In this document: piece by piece, positions 1-10,048 of the stretch | Position numbering within the stretch: the stretch's first letter is position 1 | Layout of the letters: every line of letters begins with the position of its first letter | Assembly: GCF_030545015.1 (NCBI RefSeq) | Contig: NZ_CP120653.1 | Span: 2,356,001-2,420,000, forward strand | Direction of reading: 5' to 3' | Length of the DNA: 64,000 nt | DNA from: Myroides sp. JBRI-B21084 | GTDB lineage: Bacteria; Bacteroidota; Bacteroidia; Flavobacteriales; Flavobacteriaceae | The notes under the pieces: generated by a model | What the model saw: only the letters and a program-made list of their open reading frames with translations | What the model was told of the DNA's origin: nothing | The model's database searches: none | Made by a program: the position numbers and the translations under genes

Positions 1-1635
1 GTTAATGTAATAGATGTTGCAGCGCCAATAGTTCAAGGTCAAACATTCTGTCAACCAACACCAGTTACAAGTGTTGTTGTTACAAGTGCACCAGGTTCAA
101 TTTTAACGTTCTACAACTCACCAACAACAGCTGTTGCAACAACAACAATTTCGCAAACAGGTACTTACTATGTTGAAGCTAGAATTGGAAATTGCAAATC
201 GGCTCGTATACCATTTACAGCAACAATTACAACATTAGCAGCACCAAGTGCACAGTTAACTCAAGTTGTTTGCGGCGGTGGAACAGTAGCTTCGTTAATG
301 GCAACAGGTATGAGTAATGCACAAATTAGATGGTATGATTCAATGGCGGCAACAGTACCATTAACATCTACACATCCATTAGTTGATAATACAACATACT
401 ATGCATCTCAAGCAATGGGAGCATGTGAGTCTGATAGAATAGCAGTATTAGTTGATGTTAATCCAACACCAGCAGCTTTAACACCACAAACAATTTCAAT
501 ATGTGGTTCAATAAACTATGCGGGTGTTAATTTAAACCAATTACCTGGTTCAGAATTAGTATGGTATCCATCGGCAACATCTCAAACGCCAATTCCAGGA
601 ACTAACCAAGTGGTTACAGGTACCTATTATGTATCTCAAAGAGTAAACGGATGTGAGTCGTTACGAGTACAAATAACAGCAACTTCACAAGGTAGTGTAC
701 CAGCACCAACAGCAGGTATCCAAAACATTTGTGGAGCAGGAACTGTAGCACAATTAAATGCACAAATTTTACCAAATGCTACGGCAGAATGGTACAGTAG
801 TTCAACAGCAGTTGTGCCTTTAGCATTAACAGCACCGTTAGTAAACGGTACGTATTATGTAGCACAACGTATAGGAAACTGTGTTTCTGCAAAAATACCA
901 GTAGCGGTTCGTGTAGTTAGTACAAGTGCCCCAGCAATAAACTCAATGAATTTATGTGAAGGCGCAACAGTTGCAGATTTAGTATTACCAACTCCTACAG
1001 GAGTATCCTATAGATGGTATGTAAACACAACATCAAATGTAGCATTACCTTCTACCGATGTATTACAAACAGGTTACTATTTTGTAGCGCGTGTAGAAAA
1101 CGGATGTGAATCTTCACGTACACCAGTATTAGTAACAATCAACAGTCGTCCAAATAGTCCAGTTGGTGCATCGCCACAAACATTTACAGACTATGCAGAG
1201 ATTAGTAATTTTGTAATGACACAACCAAATGTAGTTTGGTATGCAACGTATGAAGATGCAATGAAAGGAATAAATCCTTTGGCACAGAACATGCCATTAG
1301 TTGATAAAACAACTTATTATGCAGTAATCATTGGTTCAAACGGATGTCCAAGTTACCCAACACCAATAGAGGCACGTATCGTGTTAGGTGTAAATAACTT
1401 TGATTTAAGCAAACTAACATACTATCCAAACCCAGTAAACGATCAGTTAACAATAACATATAGTGATGTAATTACAAATGTTGAAGTATTTGATTTGAAT
1501 GGAAGATTGGTAATGAAAAATAATTTTGATAAAGAAACGGTTCAATTAGATTTTAGCAGATTAAGTGCAGGTACTTATATGTTAAATATAAAAACTAAGG
1601 AAAACAGTCAGTTTATTAAAATTGTTAAAAAATAG
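1..1635 (+). CDS. T9SS-secreted Ig-like repeat surface protein (5' end outside window)
   Basis: The frame is open from base 1, so the internal ATG at 298 is not the start; about 544 C-terminal residues are visible. They consist of tandem modules of about 75-80 residues, each with a Cys-Gly near the start, a Trp-Tyr in the middle, a GTYYV-like strand and a second Cys (GNC/NGC), as in Ig-like adhesin repeats with one disulfide per module. The last ~75 residues (YYPNPV, then VEVFDLNGR, LSAGTYML and a basic end) are a type A T9SS sorting domain, so the protein should cross the outer membrane by T9SS. It is a paralog of the next gene, most clearly over the last ~230 residues. Ligand and exact role are unknown; adhesion is inference. 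Confidence 0.85.
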   Translation, partial: VNVIDVAAPIVQGQTFCQPTPVTSVVVTSAPGSILTFYNSPTTAVATTTISQTGTYYVEARIGNCKSARIPFTATITTLAAPSAQLTQVVCGGGTVASLMATGMSNAQIRWYDSMAATVPLTSTHPLVDNTTYYASQAMGACESDRIAVLVDVNPTPAALTPQTISICGSINYAGVNLNQLPGSELVWYPSATSQTPIPGTNQVVTGTYYVSQRVNGCESLRVQITATSQGSVPAPTAGIQNICGAGTVAQLNAQILPNATAEWYSSSTAVVPLALTAPLVNGTYYVAQRIGNCVSAKIPVAVRVVSTSAPAINSMNLCEGATVADLVLPTPTGVSYRWYVNTTSNVALPSTDVLQTGYYFVARVENGCESSRTPVLVTINSRPNSPVGASPQTFTDYAEISNFVMTQPNVVWYATYEDAMKGINPLAQNMPLVDKTTYYAVIIGSNGCPSYPTPIEARIVLGVNNFDLSKLTYYPNPVNDQLTITYSDVITNVEVFDLNGRLVMKNNFDKETVQLDFSRLSAGTYMLNIKTKENSQFIKIVKK

Positions 1636-1645
1636 TTTTTAAATT

Positions 1646-1675
1646 AGCTAAGAGCGAGATAAATCGCTCTTAGCT
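1646..1675. terminator. hairpin terminator between the two T9SS genes
   Basis: A perfect 12-bp stem (AGCTAAGAGCGA at 1646-1657, complement at 1664-1675) with a 6-nt loop follows the stop codon by 10 nt. The T tract is weak, so termination may be partial. Confidence 0.7.
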
Positions 1676-1698
1676 TTAAAATAAATAAATTCAGTATT

Positions 1699-4600
1699 AT
1701 GAAACGAATTATATTAGTTTTATTAATCTTACTACCTTTTGTAACCTTGGCACAGCCCTACAATATAAATTGGGATGGAGCGACTAGCGTATTGCCTTGG
1801 GTACAAGTTTCAAATAATACATTCAATGTTACTCCAGAAAGGTTTTGTCAGGGTACACACTCGATTAGAACAAGAGTACAAGGAAATCAAAATTTAGGAA
1901 CTTCGGTATTAAGATCACCTTTATTGTTTACCGCAACAGGTGGGGTTATTACTTTTTCTTTTGATTACAAATGGTTAGTATACAATCCTAATATTGGTAC
2001 ACAACCACCATTTGCAGGTTCTGCAAATCAATTAGATTTAAAATGGGAGTGGGCTAACTCAACAAGCGGTCCATGGAATACATTTCAAACAATAGATAAT
2101 ACAAATCACGTTGTTTCTATAAATTGTACAACAATAACTACAACATTTGCTCCTAAGCCAGGTTCTTTGTATGTTCGTTTAACAGTTTCGAATAAAACTG
2201 CAACCGCTGATAATTATTTATACATTGACAACATTAATGTAGATCAAGGTCCTACACCTACATGTCTTACAGTTAATGATATTTTTATTACAAATAAAAC
2301 TACAACTGGATTTACAATAAATTGGGAAAATGCAACCCAAACTGTTGCTAGCACTGATTGGGAAGTTAGAACTAGTGGTGCTCCAGGTAGTGGTCCTGTA
2401 GGATTAGTTGTTACAAATCCACAGGCTTCAACAGTTACTGGTAACCCTGTTACGGTAGGAAATTCAATTTCAGTTACTGGTTTAACAGCTAGTACTAAAT
2501 ACAAAGTTTATATTAAATCGAATTGTAGTGCGACAGATAGTAGTTTTTGGACAGGTATAGAAGTGTACACACCTTGTGCACCACCTCCATTTAATATACC
2601 TACTACTTATAATGTTTGTGGTTTACAAGAACTTGTAATGAATGCAGGTGGTGGAAGTACTTTTTGGTATAAAGAAGGTGAATTGTTAACACCTACGCCA
2701 GTTTCAACATTCACAATTCCTGAGGTTTCAGCATCTGAAACATATAAAGTGTACAATGGTATTTATGATAATTCTATTGGTGTAGTTCAAGTAGGTACTG
2801 GTATTACGTCAGCTGTTGATGTAACACCTTTTGCTGAAACAAAATCTCAAAAAATACAATACATTTATTTAGCTGAGGAACTTAAGCTTTTAGGTTACGA
2901 TAGAGGTTTGATAAAATCATTTGGTTTTAAAACTGGCCCTAATGCAGGTACTACGCAACGTAAGAATTTTAGAATTCATATGGGTGAGACAAATTTAGAA
3001 GAGTACTCTATAGATAATAAGTTTGTTCCTACTAGTAGATTAACTTTAGTTAAAAACGCTGGAGATCAAACTTTGGTATCAAATGATATAAACATGTTTG
3101 AATTGGATAACGTGTTTATGTGGGATGGTAATTCTAATATTGTAGTGCAGATTTCGTATAGTAATGTAGCTGATAACGCTCCATCTGCAACTACAAATAT
3201 TTTCTCATCTTTTAGTTCAACATCGTCTAACAGAACTTTATTTACTAAAAGTAACACAGCTTTAGACTTAAGTGCAATTGAAAATGTAGCTACTGGAACA
3301 CGTTCAGTTTTTAGAACAAATGGTTATTTTGATATTATTGAAGGTTGTTTTAATGAGCCAAAAACAGTAGAAGTTGTTTACACACCTGCACCTACATTAA
3401 ATTTATCAGCAGATATTATTAATAACTGTGCTGGTAATCCGTTAACAAAACTTTATGTGTTAACAGGTGTTGGTAGTTATAATAGCTACGTTTGGACTGT
3501 TACTGACCCTAATGATCCAGCAGCTAATGATAATACCCATCCTAATCATCCTGATAATGCTATTGTTGGCGACCAAAATGTTGGTTGGACATTCACAACA
3601 ACGATGCCAATGGGTTATACATTAACAGCTAAAAACACTGTTAGTGGATGTATTATTAGAAAGCAAATTACGGTTGAGAACAATCCAGCACCACAAATGT
3701 TACAATTGTTGAATGATTACAGCCTTTGTTTTAACGACGTTCAAGAATTAAAAGTTGACAATTTTGTAAACGAGACTACATTGAAAAATGGATTTAATGG
3801 TGCTTTAAATGCAACATTAGTTAATGCTGTTTCTGGAGATGCACTTGTTAACGAAACTACTTTAAAAACCGAAGGTACAGGAAGTTTAAAAGTTGAATAT
3901 GCAGCTCAAACCAATGCTTTAGTAAACTTAGCAACTACTATAAATACAACTAATTTAAAATCAATCGTTGTAGAATTTGATCAAATAGCTGCTTTACAAG
4001 CAACTTCAACAGCAGTATATGATTACGGTTATGTTGAATATACTACAGATAATGGTGCTACGTGGAAACCTTTCTTGCCGGCACATTATACAGGTCAGGC
4101 AAGTACCACACTTACTAAACCAACAACGAATAACGGTTTACAAGCTATGTTCTTTACCCAAACCTCTTATGCAGATTGGGCAGCTTATACACAAGCTTCT
4201 ATTCCTGCTAATACTGAATGGAAATCTGAAAAGTTTGTAGTTCCAGCATCTGATTTAACAGGTAATGGTATCTTCAAACTTAGATTTAGAGTAGGTGCAG
4301 ATGGTAATTCACAATACGAAGGTTGGTATATCGATAATGTAAAAATTACTCCAGTAAGCAATTATAAAGTTACTTGGACACCAATTGCAAATTTATATTA
4401 TGACCAAGCAGCTACTATGCCGTATGATGCTGCCGTTAATTCAGGTACTTTATACTTAAAAGGTTCGGTTAATAGTTTAAATGTTCCTTATAAAGTTGAA
4501 ATTGAAAATCAATATGGATGTAAAATCGAGAAAAACTTTACAGTAAGTATCGGTTTAAAAGAAGCTCCTGTTGTAAACGATATCACAAGCTGTGGACCAA

Positions 4601-6186
4601 TTAGTGTTGCAAATACTAATTTTGGTAAAAACGTAAATGGTGTATTAACATATTACAGTAGTTCAACTGCAAGTGTTCCAATCACACAAATTACTACTTC
4701 AGGTGTGTATTATGTTGAACAAGAAATATACAAATGTAAATCAGCAAGAATTCCTTTTACAGTAGCTATTAGTCCTGTAGCAACAGTTCCTGTAGCTCCA
4801 GCAACACAATCATTCTGTGGTGCAGCAACCGTAAGTAATTTAATGTACAACCCAATTTCTGGATTCCAAATTAATTGGTATACTACTCCAACAGGTGGTA
4901 CACCTTTAGCAGCTGCTATTCCAATTAATAACGGTATGTATTATGGTGAATTTACAAATGGTACCTGTACATCATCAAGTAGAGTTGCTGTTACTGTAAG
5001 TGTTGGAGTAGTGCCAACAGCTGTTTCATTGACAAATGTATATATTTGTGGCACATCAACAATATCATCAATCAGTGTTCCAGCAACACCTGGTGCAACT
5101 GTAAATTGGTATCAAAACATAACAGATGTTACTCCTTTAAGTTATTCAACTACTTTATCTACGGGTACATACTATATTGCACAAAAAATAGGTAACTGTG
5201 AGTCTCCAAGAACTGCAGTTTCTGTTTCAACTGTTCAAAATTTAGGATTACCAACTGCAAATACTACTCAAACATTTTGTGGTAGTGCAACAGTAGTTGA
5301 TTTAATGGCTACAACAACTGCAGCAGGTGCATCTGTATATTGGTATGCTTACAGTACATCTGATACGCCAATTGCAAGTACTACACCTTTAGTAACAGGT
5401 ACTTATTATGTTGGTCAATCAATCGGTGATTGTGATTCAGCAAAACGCCCTATAAGTGTTAAAATTTTAAGTGTTAGCGCTCCTATCATTAATCCAATAA
5501 CAATTTGTGGCGATGCAACTGTATCAACTATTCCATTAAATGCAAGTGCTGGTTCAAGCTATAAAGTTTACAATTCTGCTTTTGCTACAACAGAAATGGG
5601 TCAAAACGATGTTGTAACAACTGGTATCTATTATATTTCTAAAGTAGAAAATGGTTGTGAAACTGCTAGAGCGCAAGTTTACATTACAGTAACACCACGC
5701 CCTAATGCACCAACTGGTAACGTTAATCAATCCTTTGTTGATTATGCTGAAGTAAAAGATTTAAAAACAAACGAAGCAAATGTAGTTTGGTACGATTCTT
5801 ATAATGATGCAATTAACAATGTTAATCCATTACCTAGTTACCAACCATTGCAACATGCTAAAACATATTACGGTGTAATTATTGCTCCAGGAAACTGTCC
5901 AAGTTTACCATTAGCAGTAAAAGTTAATATTGTTTTAGGTATGAATGATTTAGATATTGCTGCTTTAAAATACTATCCAAACCCTGTTCATTCAGAATTG
6001 AATATATCATACAAAGAAGCAATTAAATCGGTTGAAATATTTGATATTTTAGGAAAACAAGTTAAAGCTGAGAAGTTTGATAACAATGATGTGAGAATAG
6101 ATGTATCTCATCTATCTGTAGGAACTTATATGGTAAAAGTACATACAAGTACCGGTTCACAATTCTTAAAAATTATCAAAAAATAA
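1699..6186 (+). CDS. giant T9SS-secreted multidomain surface protein (MAM-like, FN3, Ig-like repeats)
   Basis: 1495 residues starting with a signal peptide (about residues 1-18, ending LAQ). Visible domains in order: a MAM/jelly-roll-like domain (about 20-182), a fibronectin type III-like domain (about 190-292), a second jelly-roll-like region (about 690-885, ending WYIDNVKI), then about five Cys-pair Ig-like modules of 75-80 residues (about 950-1340), and a C-terminal type A T9SS sorting domain (YYPNPV, VEIFDILGK, LSVGTYMVK). It is a tandem paralog of the preceding gene. Surface adhesion or gliding-associated function is inferred from architecture only; no enzyme motif is seen. Confidence 0.88.
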   Translation: MKRIILVLLILLPFVTLAQPYNINWDGATSVLPWVQVSNNTFNVTPERFCQGTHSIRTRVQGNQNLGTSVLRSPLLFTATGGVITFSFDYKWLVYNPNIGTQPPFAGSANQLDLKWEWANSTSGPWNTFQTIDNTNHVVSINCTTITTTFAPKPGSLYVRLTVSNKTATADNYLYIDNINVDQGPTPTCLTVNDIFITNKTTTGFTINWENATQTVASTDWEVRTSGAPGSGPVGLVVTNPQASTVTGNPVTVGNSISVTGLTASTKYKVYIKSNCSATDSSFWTGIEVYTPCAPPPFNIPTTYNVCGLQELVMNAGGGSTFWYKEGELLTPTPVSTFTIPEVSASETYKVYNGIYDNSIGVVQVGTGITSAVDVTPFAETKSQKIQYIYLAEELKLLGYDRGLIKSFGFKTGPNAGTTQRKNFRIHMGETNLEEYSIDNKFVPTSRLTLVKNAGDQTLVSNDINMFELDNVFMWDGNSNIVVQISYSNVADNAPSATTNIFSSFSSTSSNRTLFTKSNTALDLSAIENVATGTRSVFRTNGYFDIIEGCFNEPKTVEVVYTPAPTLNLSADIINNCAGNPLTKLYVLTGVGSYNSYVWTVTDPNDPAANDNTHPNHPDNAIVGDQNVGWTFTTTMPMGYTLTAKNTVSGCIIRKQITVENNPAPQMLQLLNDYSLCFNDVQELKVDNFVNETTLKNGFNGALNATLVNAVSGDALVNETTLKTEGTGSLKVEYAAQTNALVNLATTINTTNLKSIVVEFDQIAALQATSTAVYDYGYVEYTTDNGATWKPFLPAHYTGQASTTLTKPTTNNGLQAMFFTQTSYADWAAYTQASIPANTEWKSEKFVVPASDLTGNGIFKLRFRVGADGNSQYEGWYIDNVKITPVSNYKVTWTPIANLYYDQAATMPYDAAVNSGTLYLKGSVNSLNVPYKVEIENQYGCKIEKNFTVSIGLKEAPVVNDITSCGPISVANTNFGKNVNGVLTYYSSSTASVPITQITTSGVYYVEQEIYKCKSARIPFTVAISPVATVPVAPATQSFCGAATVSNLMYNPISGFQINWYTTPTGGTPLAAAIPINNGMYYGEFTNGTCTSSSRVAVTVSVGVVPTAVSLTNVYICGTSTISSISVPATPGATVNWYQNITDVTPLSYSTTLSTGTYYIAQKIGNCESPRTAVSVSTVQNLGLPTANTTQTFCGSATVVDLMATTTAAGASVYWYAYSTSDTPIASTTPLVTGTYYVGQSIGDCDSAKRPISVKILSVSAPIINPITICGDATVSTIPLNASAGSSYKVYNSAFATTEMGQNDVVTTGIYYISKVENGCETARAQVYITVTPRPNAPTGNVNQSFVDYAEVKDLKTNEANVVWYDSYNDAINNVNPLPSYQPLQHAKTYYGVIIAPGNCPSLPLAVKVNIVLGMNDLDIAALKYYPNPVHSELNISYKEAIKSVEIFDILGKQVKAEKFDNNDVRIDVSHLSVGTYMVKVHTSTGSQFLKIIKK

Positions 6187-6191
6187 TAAGT

Positions 6192-6224
6192 AAACAAGGA
6201 GGTGTAAAACCTCCTTGTTTTATT
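6192..6224 (+). terminator. intrinsic terminator
   Basis: Perfect 12-bp stem (AAACAAGGAGGT / ACCTCCTTGTTT, loop GTAAA) directly after the stop codon, followed by a T-rich stretch. Confidence 0.85.
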
Positions 6225-6233
6225 TTAAACTAT

Positions 6234-6263
6234 AAAATCCTGCATTGTCAGGATTTTTGTTTT
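6234..6263. terminator. second tandem hairpin terminator
   Basis: 9-bp stem (AAAATCCTG at 6234-6242, CAGGATTTT at 6249-6257) with a T-rich tail, 14 nt after the first terminator. It separates the surface-protein genes from pdhA. Confidence 0.65.
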
Positions 6264-6325
6264 AATAATTAACATAGTTTAAATAAAAATAACGTATTTT
6301 ATTTTCAGAAATACAATTGAAGTCT

Positions 6326-6333
6326 TATTTTTG
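6326..6333 (+). promoter_or_regulatory. candidate -7 box for pdhA
   Basis: TATTTTTG matches the Bacteroidota -7 consensus TAnnTTTG, 50 nt upstream of the pdhA ATG. No convincing TTG at -33 was found. Confidence 0.45.
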
Positions 6334-6383
6334 CCTATTGCCAAATTAACAAATCATCAATTGGTAATTAACAATCTATTATT

Positions 6384-7382
6384 ATGAAAGAAATTACTAA
6401 AGAAGTATATTTAAAGTGGTATGAAGACATGCAGTTTTGGCGTAAGTTCGAAGACAAACTTGCAGCTTTATACATTCAACAAAAAGTACGCGGTTTTTTA
6501 CATTTATATAATGGTCAAGAAGCTGTTTTAGCAGGTGCGTTACATGCAATGGATTTATCAAAAGATAAAATGATTACAGCATACCGTAACCACGTACAGC
6601 CAATTGGTATGGGTGTAGATCCACGCAGAGTAATGGCAGAATTATTAGGTAAAGCAACAGGTACATCGCAAGGTTTGGGTGGATCAATGCATATTTTTTC
6701 TAAAGAGCATGGTTTTTACGGTGGTCATGGAATTGTTGGTGCACAAATACCTGTAGGTGCTGGTATGGCTTTTGCCGACAAGTATTTAGAAACAGGTGGA
6801 GTATCATTAACTTATTTTGGTGATGGTGCAGCACGTCAAGGTTCATTACATGAAGCCTTTAATATGGCAATGCTTTGGAAATTACCTGTAGTATTTATTT
6901 GTGAAAACAATGGGTATGCAATGGGTACTTCGGTAGAACGTACAGCAAACCACACCGATGTATGGAAGTTAGGTTTAGGATACGAGATGCCTTCGTATGC
7001 AGTTGATGGTATGAATCCGGTAAAGGTTGCAGAAGCTATGTTTGATGCAATGGAAAGAGCTAGACGTGGTGAAGGACCAACCTTTTTGGAAATGAAAACG
7101 TACCGTTACCGCGGACATTCAATGTCTGATGCGCAGCATTACCGTACAAAAGAAGAAGTAGAAGAATACAAAAAAATAGATCCAATTACACAAGTTTTAA
7201 ATACTATTAAAGAAAATAATTGGGCAACCGACGCAGAAATTGACGCAATTGATAATCGTGTACGCGATTTAGTTGCTGAGTGTGAAAAATTTGCTGAAGA
7301 ATCACCATATCCAGATACTTCTGTGATGTACGATGTGGTTTACGATCAAGAAAATTATCCGTTTATTTCTCATAAATTATAA
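6384..7382 (+). CDS. pdhA: pyruvate dehydrogenase E1 component, alpha subunit
   Basis: 332 residues, the usual length for the alpha subunit of a heterotetrameric E1. The thiamine-diphosphate motif runs from GDGAARQG to ENN about 30 residues later, and the phosphorylation-loop-like YRYRGHSMSD segment is present (about residues 236-245). With the beta subunit it decarboxylates pyruvate and reductively acetylates the E2 lipoyl groups. pdhC follows after 3 nt, so the two are co-transcribed; no beta subunit gene lies in this window. A branched-chain 2-oxoacid E1 alpha is the main alternative, less likely because of the linked acetyltransferase. Confidence 0.93.
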   Translation: MKEITKEVYLKWYEDMQFWRKFEDKLAALYIQQKVRGFLHLYNGQEAVLAGALHAMDLSKDKMITAYRNHVQPIGMGVDPRRVMAELLGKATGTSQGLGGSMHIFSKEHGFYGGHGIVGAQIPVGAGMAFADKYLETGGVSLTYFGDGAARQGSLHEAFNMAMLWKLPVVFICENNGYAMGTSVERTANHTDVWKLGLGYEMPSYAVDGMNPVKVAEAMFDAMERARRGEGPTFLEMKTYRYRGHSMSDAQHYRTKEEVEEYKKIDPITQVLNTIKENNWATDAEIDAIDNRVRDLVAECEKFAEESPYPDTSVMYDVVYDQENYPFISHKL

Positions 7383-7385
7383 AGA

Positions 7386-9002
7386 ATGGCTGAAATTATT
7401 ACAATGCCTCGTTTAAGCGATACTATGACAGAAGGTACCGTGGCATCTTGGTTAAAAAAAGTTGGAGATCAAGTTTCTGAAGGTGATATTTTAGCAGAAA
7501 TTGAAACCGATAAAGCTACTATGGAATTTGAATCGTTCCACAAAGGTACTTTATTATACATTGGTGTTCAAGAAGGCGAGACTGCTGCTGTTGATAGTGT
7601 TTTAGCAATTATTGGCAACCAAGGCGAAGATTACCAAGCATTATTGAATGGAACATCAACTGTATCAACAAATGAAATAAGTACAAGTTCTGATAACGAA
7701 CAAGAACAAACACAATCTACAGAAGTTGAAGTTGAAATACCTGCAAATGTAAACGTAGTTACTATGCCTCGTTTAAGTGATACCATGACAGAAGGTACCG
7801 TTGCAACTTGGTTGAAAAAAGTTGGAGATACCGTTGCAGAAGGGGATATTTTAGCCGAGATTGAAACCGATAAAGCTACAATGGAGTTTGAATCGTTCTA
7901 TTCTGGTAGTTTATTACATATAGGAATTCAAGAAGGGGAATCGGCTCCTGTTGATAGTGTTTTAGCTATTATTGGACCAGCTGGTACCGATGTTGCTGCT
8001 ATATTAGCAACTGGTGGTAAAAAAGCCTCTATTTCTGCCCAAACAATGCCAGAAACGGTTGAAAAAGCTGTAGAAGTAAAAGTTGAAAGTAATACAAATG
8101 CTGTAACTACCAATACACGTATTTTTGCATCGCCTTTGGCAAAGAAAATTGCTCAAGAAAAGGGAATTAATCTTGCAGATTTAAAAGGTTCTGGTGAAAA
8201 TGGTCGTATTGTTAAAAGCGATGTTGAAAATTATACACCTTCAACCGTAAATAATGCTGTTGAAGCAAAAGCTGAAAGTAAACCTGCCGCTACAGTAAAT
8301 GTTGTAACACCTGCTGGAACTGTGTTTGCAGAAGAAGTTAAAAATTCACAAATGCGTAAAACCATTGCTCGTCGTTTGACTGAATCAAAGTTTACTGCAC
8401 CGCATTTTTACTTAACAATAGAAGTAAATATGGACAACGCAATGCAATCGCGTGCCTTAATTAATTCGTTACCTGATACTAAAGTTTCTTTTAACGATAT
8501 GGTAGTAAAAGCATGTGCCATGGCATTAAAAAAGCATCCAAAAGTAAATTCACAATGGACAGAAACGGCAACTATAATTAACCATCATGTAAATATTGGT
8601 GTAGCAGTTGCTGTTGAAGACGGTTTAGTGGTGCCTGTTGTAAACCATACCGATTTAATGAGTTTAACTCAAATTGGAGCAACAGTTAAAGATTTAGCCG
8701 GTAAAGCGCGCAATAAAAAATTACAACCTAAAGAAATGGAAGGATCTACCTTTACTGTTTCAAACTTAGGAATGTTTGGAATTGAAGAATTTACATCAAT
8801 TATCAATCAACCAAATTCTGCAATTTTATCAGTTGGTGCAATTATTGAAAAACCAGTTGTTAAAAACGGACAAATAGTTGTTGGTAATACAATGAAAGTT
8901 ACTTTAGCATGCGACCACAGAACGGTTGATGGTGCTACTGGTGCAGAATTTTTACAAACATTGAAACATTTTATAGAAAATCCAGTAACAATGTTGGCTT
9001 AA
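7386..9002 (+). CDS. pdhC: dihydrolipoyl acetyltransferase, pyruvate dehydrogenase E2
   Basis: 538 residues. Two N-terminal lipoyl domains (about 1-80 and 123-200), each with the lipoylation site ETDKATMEFES, are joined by an acidic, Gln/Ser-rich linker. A peripheral subunit-binding domain follows (about 246-285, FASPLAKKIA...GRI) and then the catalytic acetyltransferase domain ending with the active-site DHRTVDG. It transfers acetyl groups from lipoamide to CoA and forms the complex core. It follows pdhA by 3 nt and ends at a strong terminator. Confidence 0.94.
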   Translation: MAEIITMPRLSDTMTEGTVASWLKKVGDQVSEGDILAEIETDKATMEFESFHKGTLLYIGVQEGETAAVDSVLAIIGNQGEDYQALLNGTSTVSTNEISTSSDNEQEQTQSTEVEVEIPANVNVVTMPRLSDTMTEGTVATWLKKVGDTVAEGDILAEIETDKATMEFESFYSGSLLHIGIQEGESAPVDSVLAIIGPAGTDVAAILATGGKKASISAQTMPETVEKAVEVKVESNTNAVTTNTRIFASPLAKKIAQEKGINLADLKGSGENGRIVKSDVENYTPSTVNNAVEAKAESKPAATVNVVTPAGTVFAEEVKNSQMRKTIARRLTESKFTAPHFYLTIEVNMDNAMQSRALINSLPDTKVSFNDMVVKACAMALKKHPKVNSQWTETATIINHHVNIGVAVAVEDGLVVPVVNHTDLMSLTQIGATVKDLAGKARNKKLQPKEMEGSTFTVSNLGMFGIEEFTSIINQPNSAILSVGAIIEKPVVKNGQIVVGNTMKVTLACDHRTVDGATGAEFLQTLKHFIENPVTMLA

Positions 9003-9023
9003 AACCTACATTTTACCCAATAT

Positions 9024-9057
9024 AAACCCGTTTTGATTTTTCAGAACGGGTTTTTTT
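9024..9057 (+). terminator. intrinsic terminator of pdhA-pdhC
   Basis: 13-bp stem including one G-U pair (AAACCCGTT... / ...AACGGGTTT), TTTT loop, followed by a run of seven T. Confidence 0.85.
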
Positions 9058-9058
9058 G

Positions 9059-9066
9059 TATTTTTG
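9059..9066 (+). promoter_or_regulatory. -7 box for the M28 peptidase gene; decides its start
   Basis: TATTTTTG (TAnnTTTG) begins inside the preceding T tract and ends 15 nt before ATG 9082. An in-frame TTG at 9064 falls inside the box, so it cannot be the start. Confidence 0.5.
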
Positions 9067-9081
9067 ATAAAACTTTTTTTT

Positions 9082-10035
9082 ATGAGCAAGTATCTAATCT
9101 TAGCATTTTCGGCAATTTTGTTAGTGGGTTGTAAAGCAACAATCTATACTCAAAAAGAAAAAAATGTTGAATACCAAGTTAGCGAAGCTAATGTAGCATC
9201 AACTTTACAATATTTAGCGTCTGATGAACTTCAAGGTAGAGATACTGGTTCTAAAGGCATTGAAAAAGCGGCTAATTATTTAGAATCAATACTAAAAAAA
9301 TCAAATATTAAACCTTTTTTTACTACCTATAAAGATACACTTTCAAATTATGAAAATGCATATAATGTAGTTGGTTTTATTGAAGGAACAGATTCTAAAC
9401 TAAAAAATGAATTTGTGGTTTTAGGTGCACATTACGACCATATAGGTATTACAGCTAATGGTTTTGAAGGTGATTACATAAATAATGGCGCAAATGATAA
9501 CGCTTCAGGAACAACTGTTTTAACTGAAGTTGCTAAGTATTTAGGCACCTTACAAAACAACAAACGCAGTGTTTTAATTGTGTTTTTCTCGGCAGAAGAA
9601 AAAGGTTTACACGGTTCTAAACACTTAGCTAAAAAGTTAAAAGACAAAGATGTTAATATTTACAGCATGTTAAATTTTGAAATGATTGGTGTGCCTATGA
9701 ACTACAATTTTAAATTGTTTTTAACAGGCTTTGAAAAATCTAACATGGCATTGAAATTAAATGAATATGCAGGTAGCAACTTAATAGGTATGTCTAAAGG
9801 TGCCGAGAAATACAACTTATTTGCAGCGTCAGACAATTATCCTTTTTACGAAGAATTTAAAATTCCAGCACATACATTATCTGCTTTTGATTTTTCTAAT
9901 TTTAATTACTACCACCATCCAAAAGATGAATTTGAAGTAATGGATATTAAATTTATGACAACCATATCGCAAGAAATGCTTCCGGTTGTTTCAAAAATGA
10001 TTAATGCCAATACCTACGAAATTAAAATGAATTAA
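9082..10035 (+). CDS. M28 family metallopeptidase, lipoprotein
   Basis: 317 residues. A lipoprotein signal peptide ends in the lipobox LVGC, which places the protein on a membrane facing the periplasm or surface. Typical M28 zinc ligands are visible: GAHYDHIG (His, Asp), GANDNASGT (bridging Asp), SAEEKG (catalytic Glu-Glu) and a C-terminal YHHPKDEFE (His). Family members are aminopeptidases releasing N-terminal residues. Start chosen at ATG 9082 because the promoter box overlaps the earlier TTG. The specific substrate is not predictable. Confidence 0.87.
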   Translation: MSKYLILAFSAILLVGCKATIYTQKEKNVEYQVSEANVASTLQYLASDELQGRDTGSKGIEKAANYLESILKKSNIKPFFTTYKDTLSNYENAYNVVGFIEGTDSKLKNEFVVLGAHYDHIGITANGFEGDYINNGANDNASGTTVLTEVAKYLGTLQNNKRSVLIVFFSAEEKGLHGSKHLAKKLKDKDVNIYSMLNFEMIGVPMNYNFKLFLTGFEKSNMALKLNEYAGSNLIGMSKGAEKYNLFAASDNYPFYEEFKIPAHTLSAFDFSNFNYYHHPKDEFEVMDIKFMTTISQEMLPVVSKMINANTYEIKMN

Positions 10036-10048
10036 ATATATTAACAAT

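Noticed and set aside
6384..9002. pdhA-pdhC lacking pdhB treated as a broken operon
   Set aside because: In flavobacteria the beta subunit is often encoded elsewhere; both genes here are intact.
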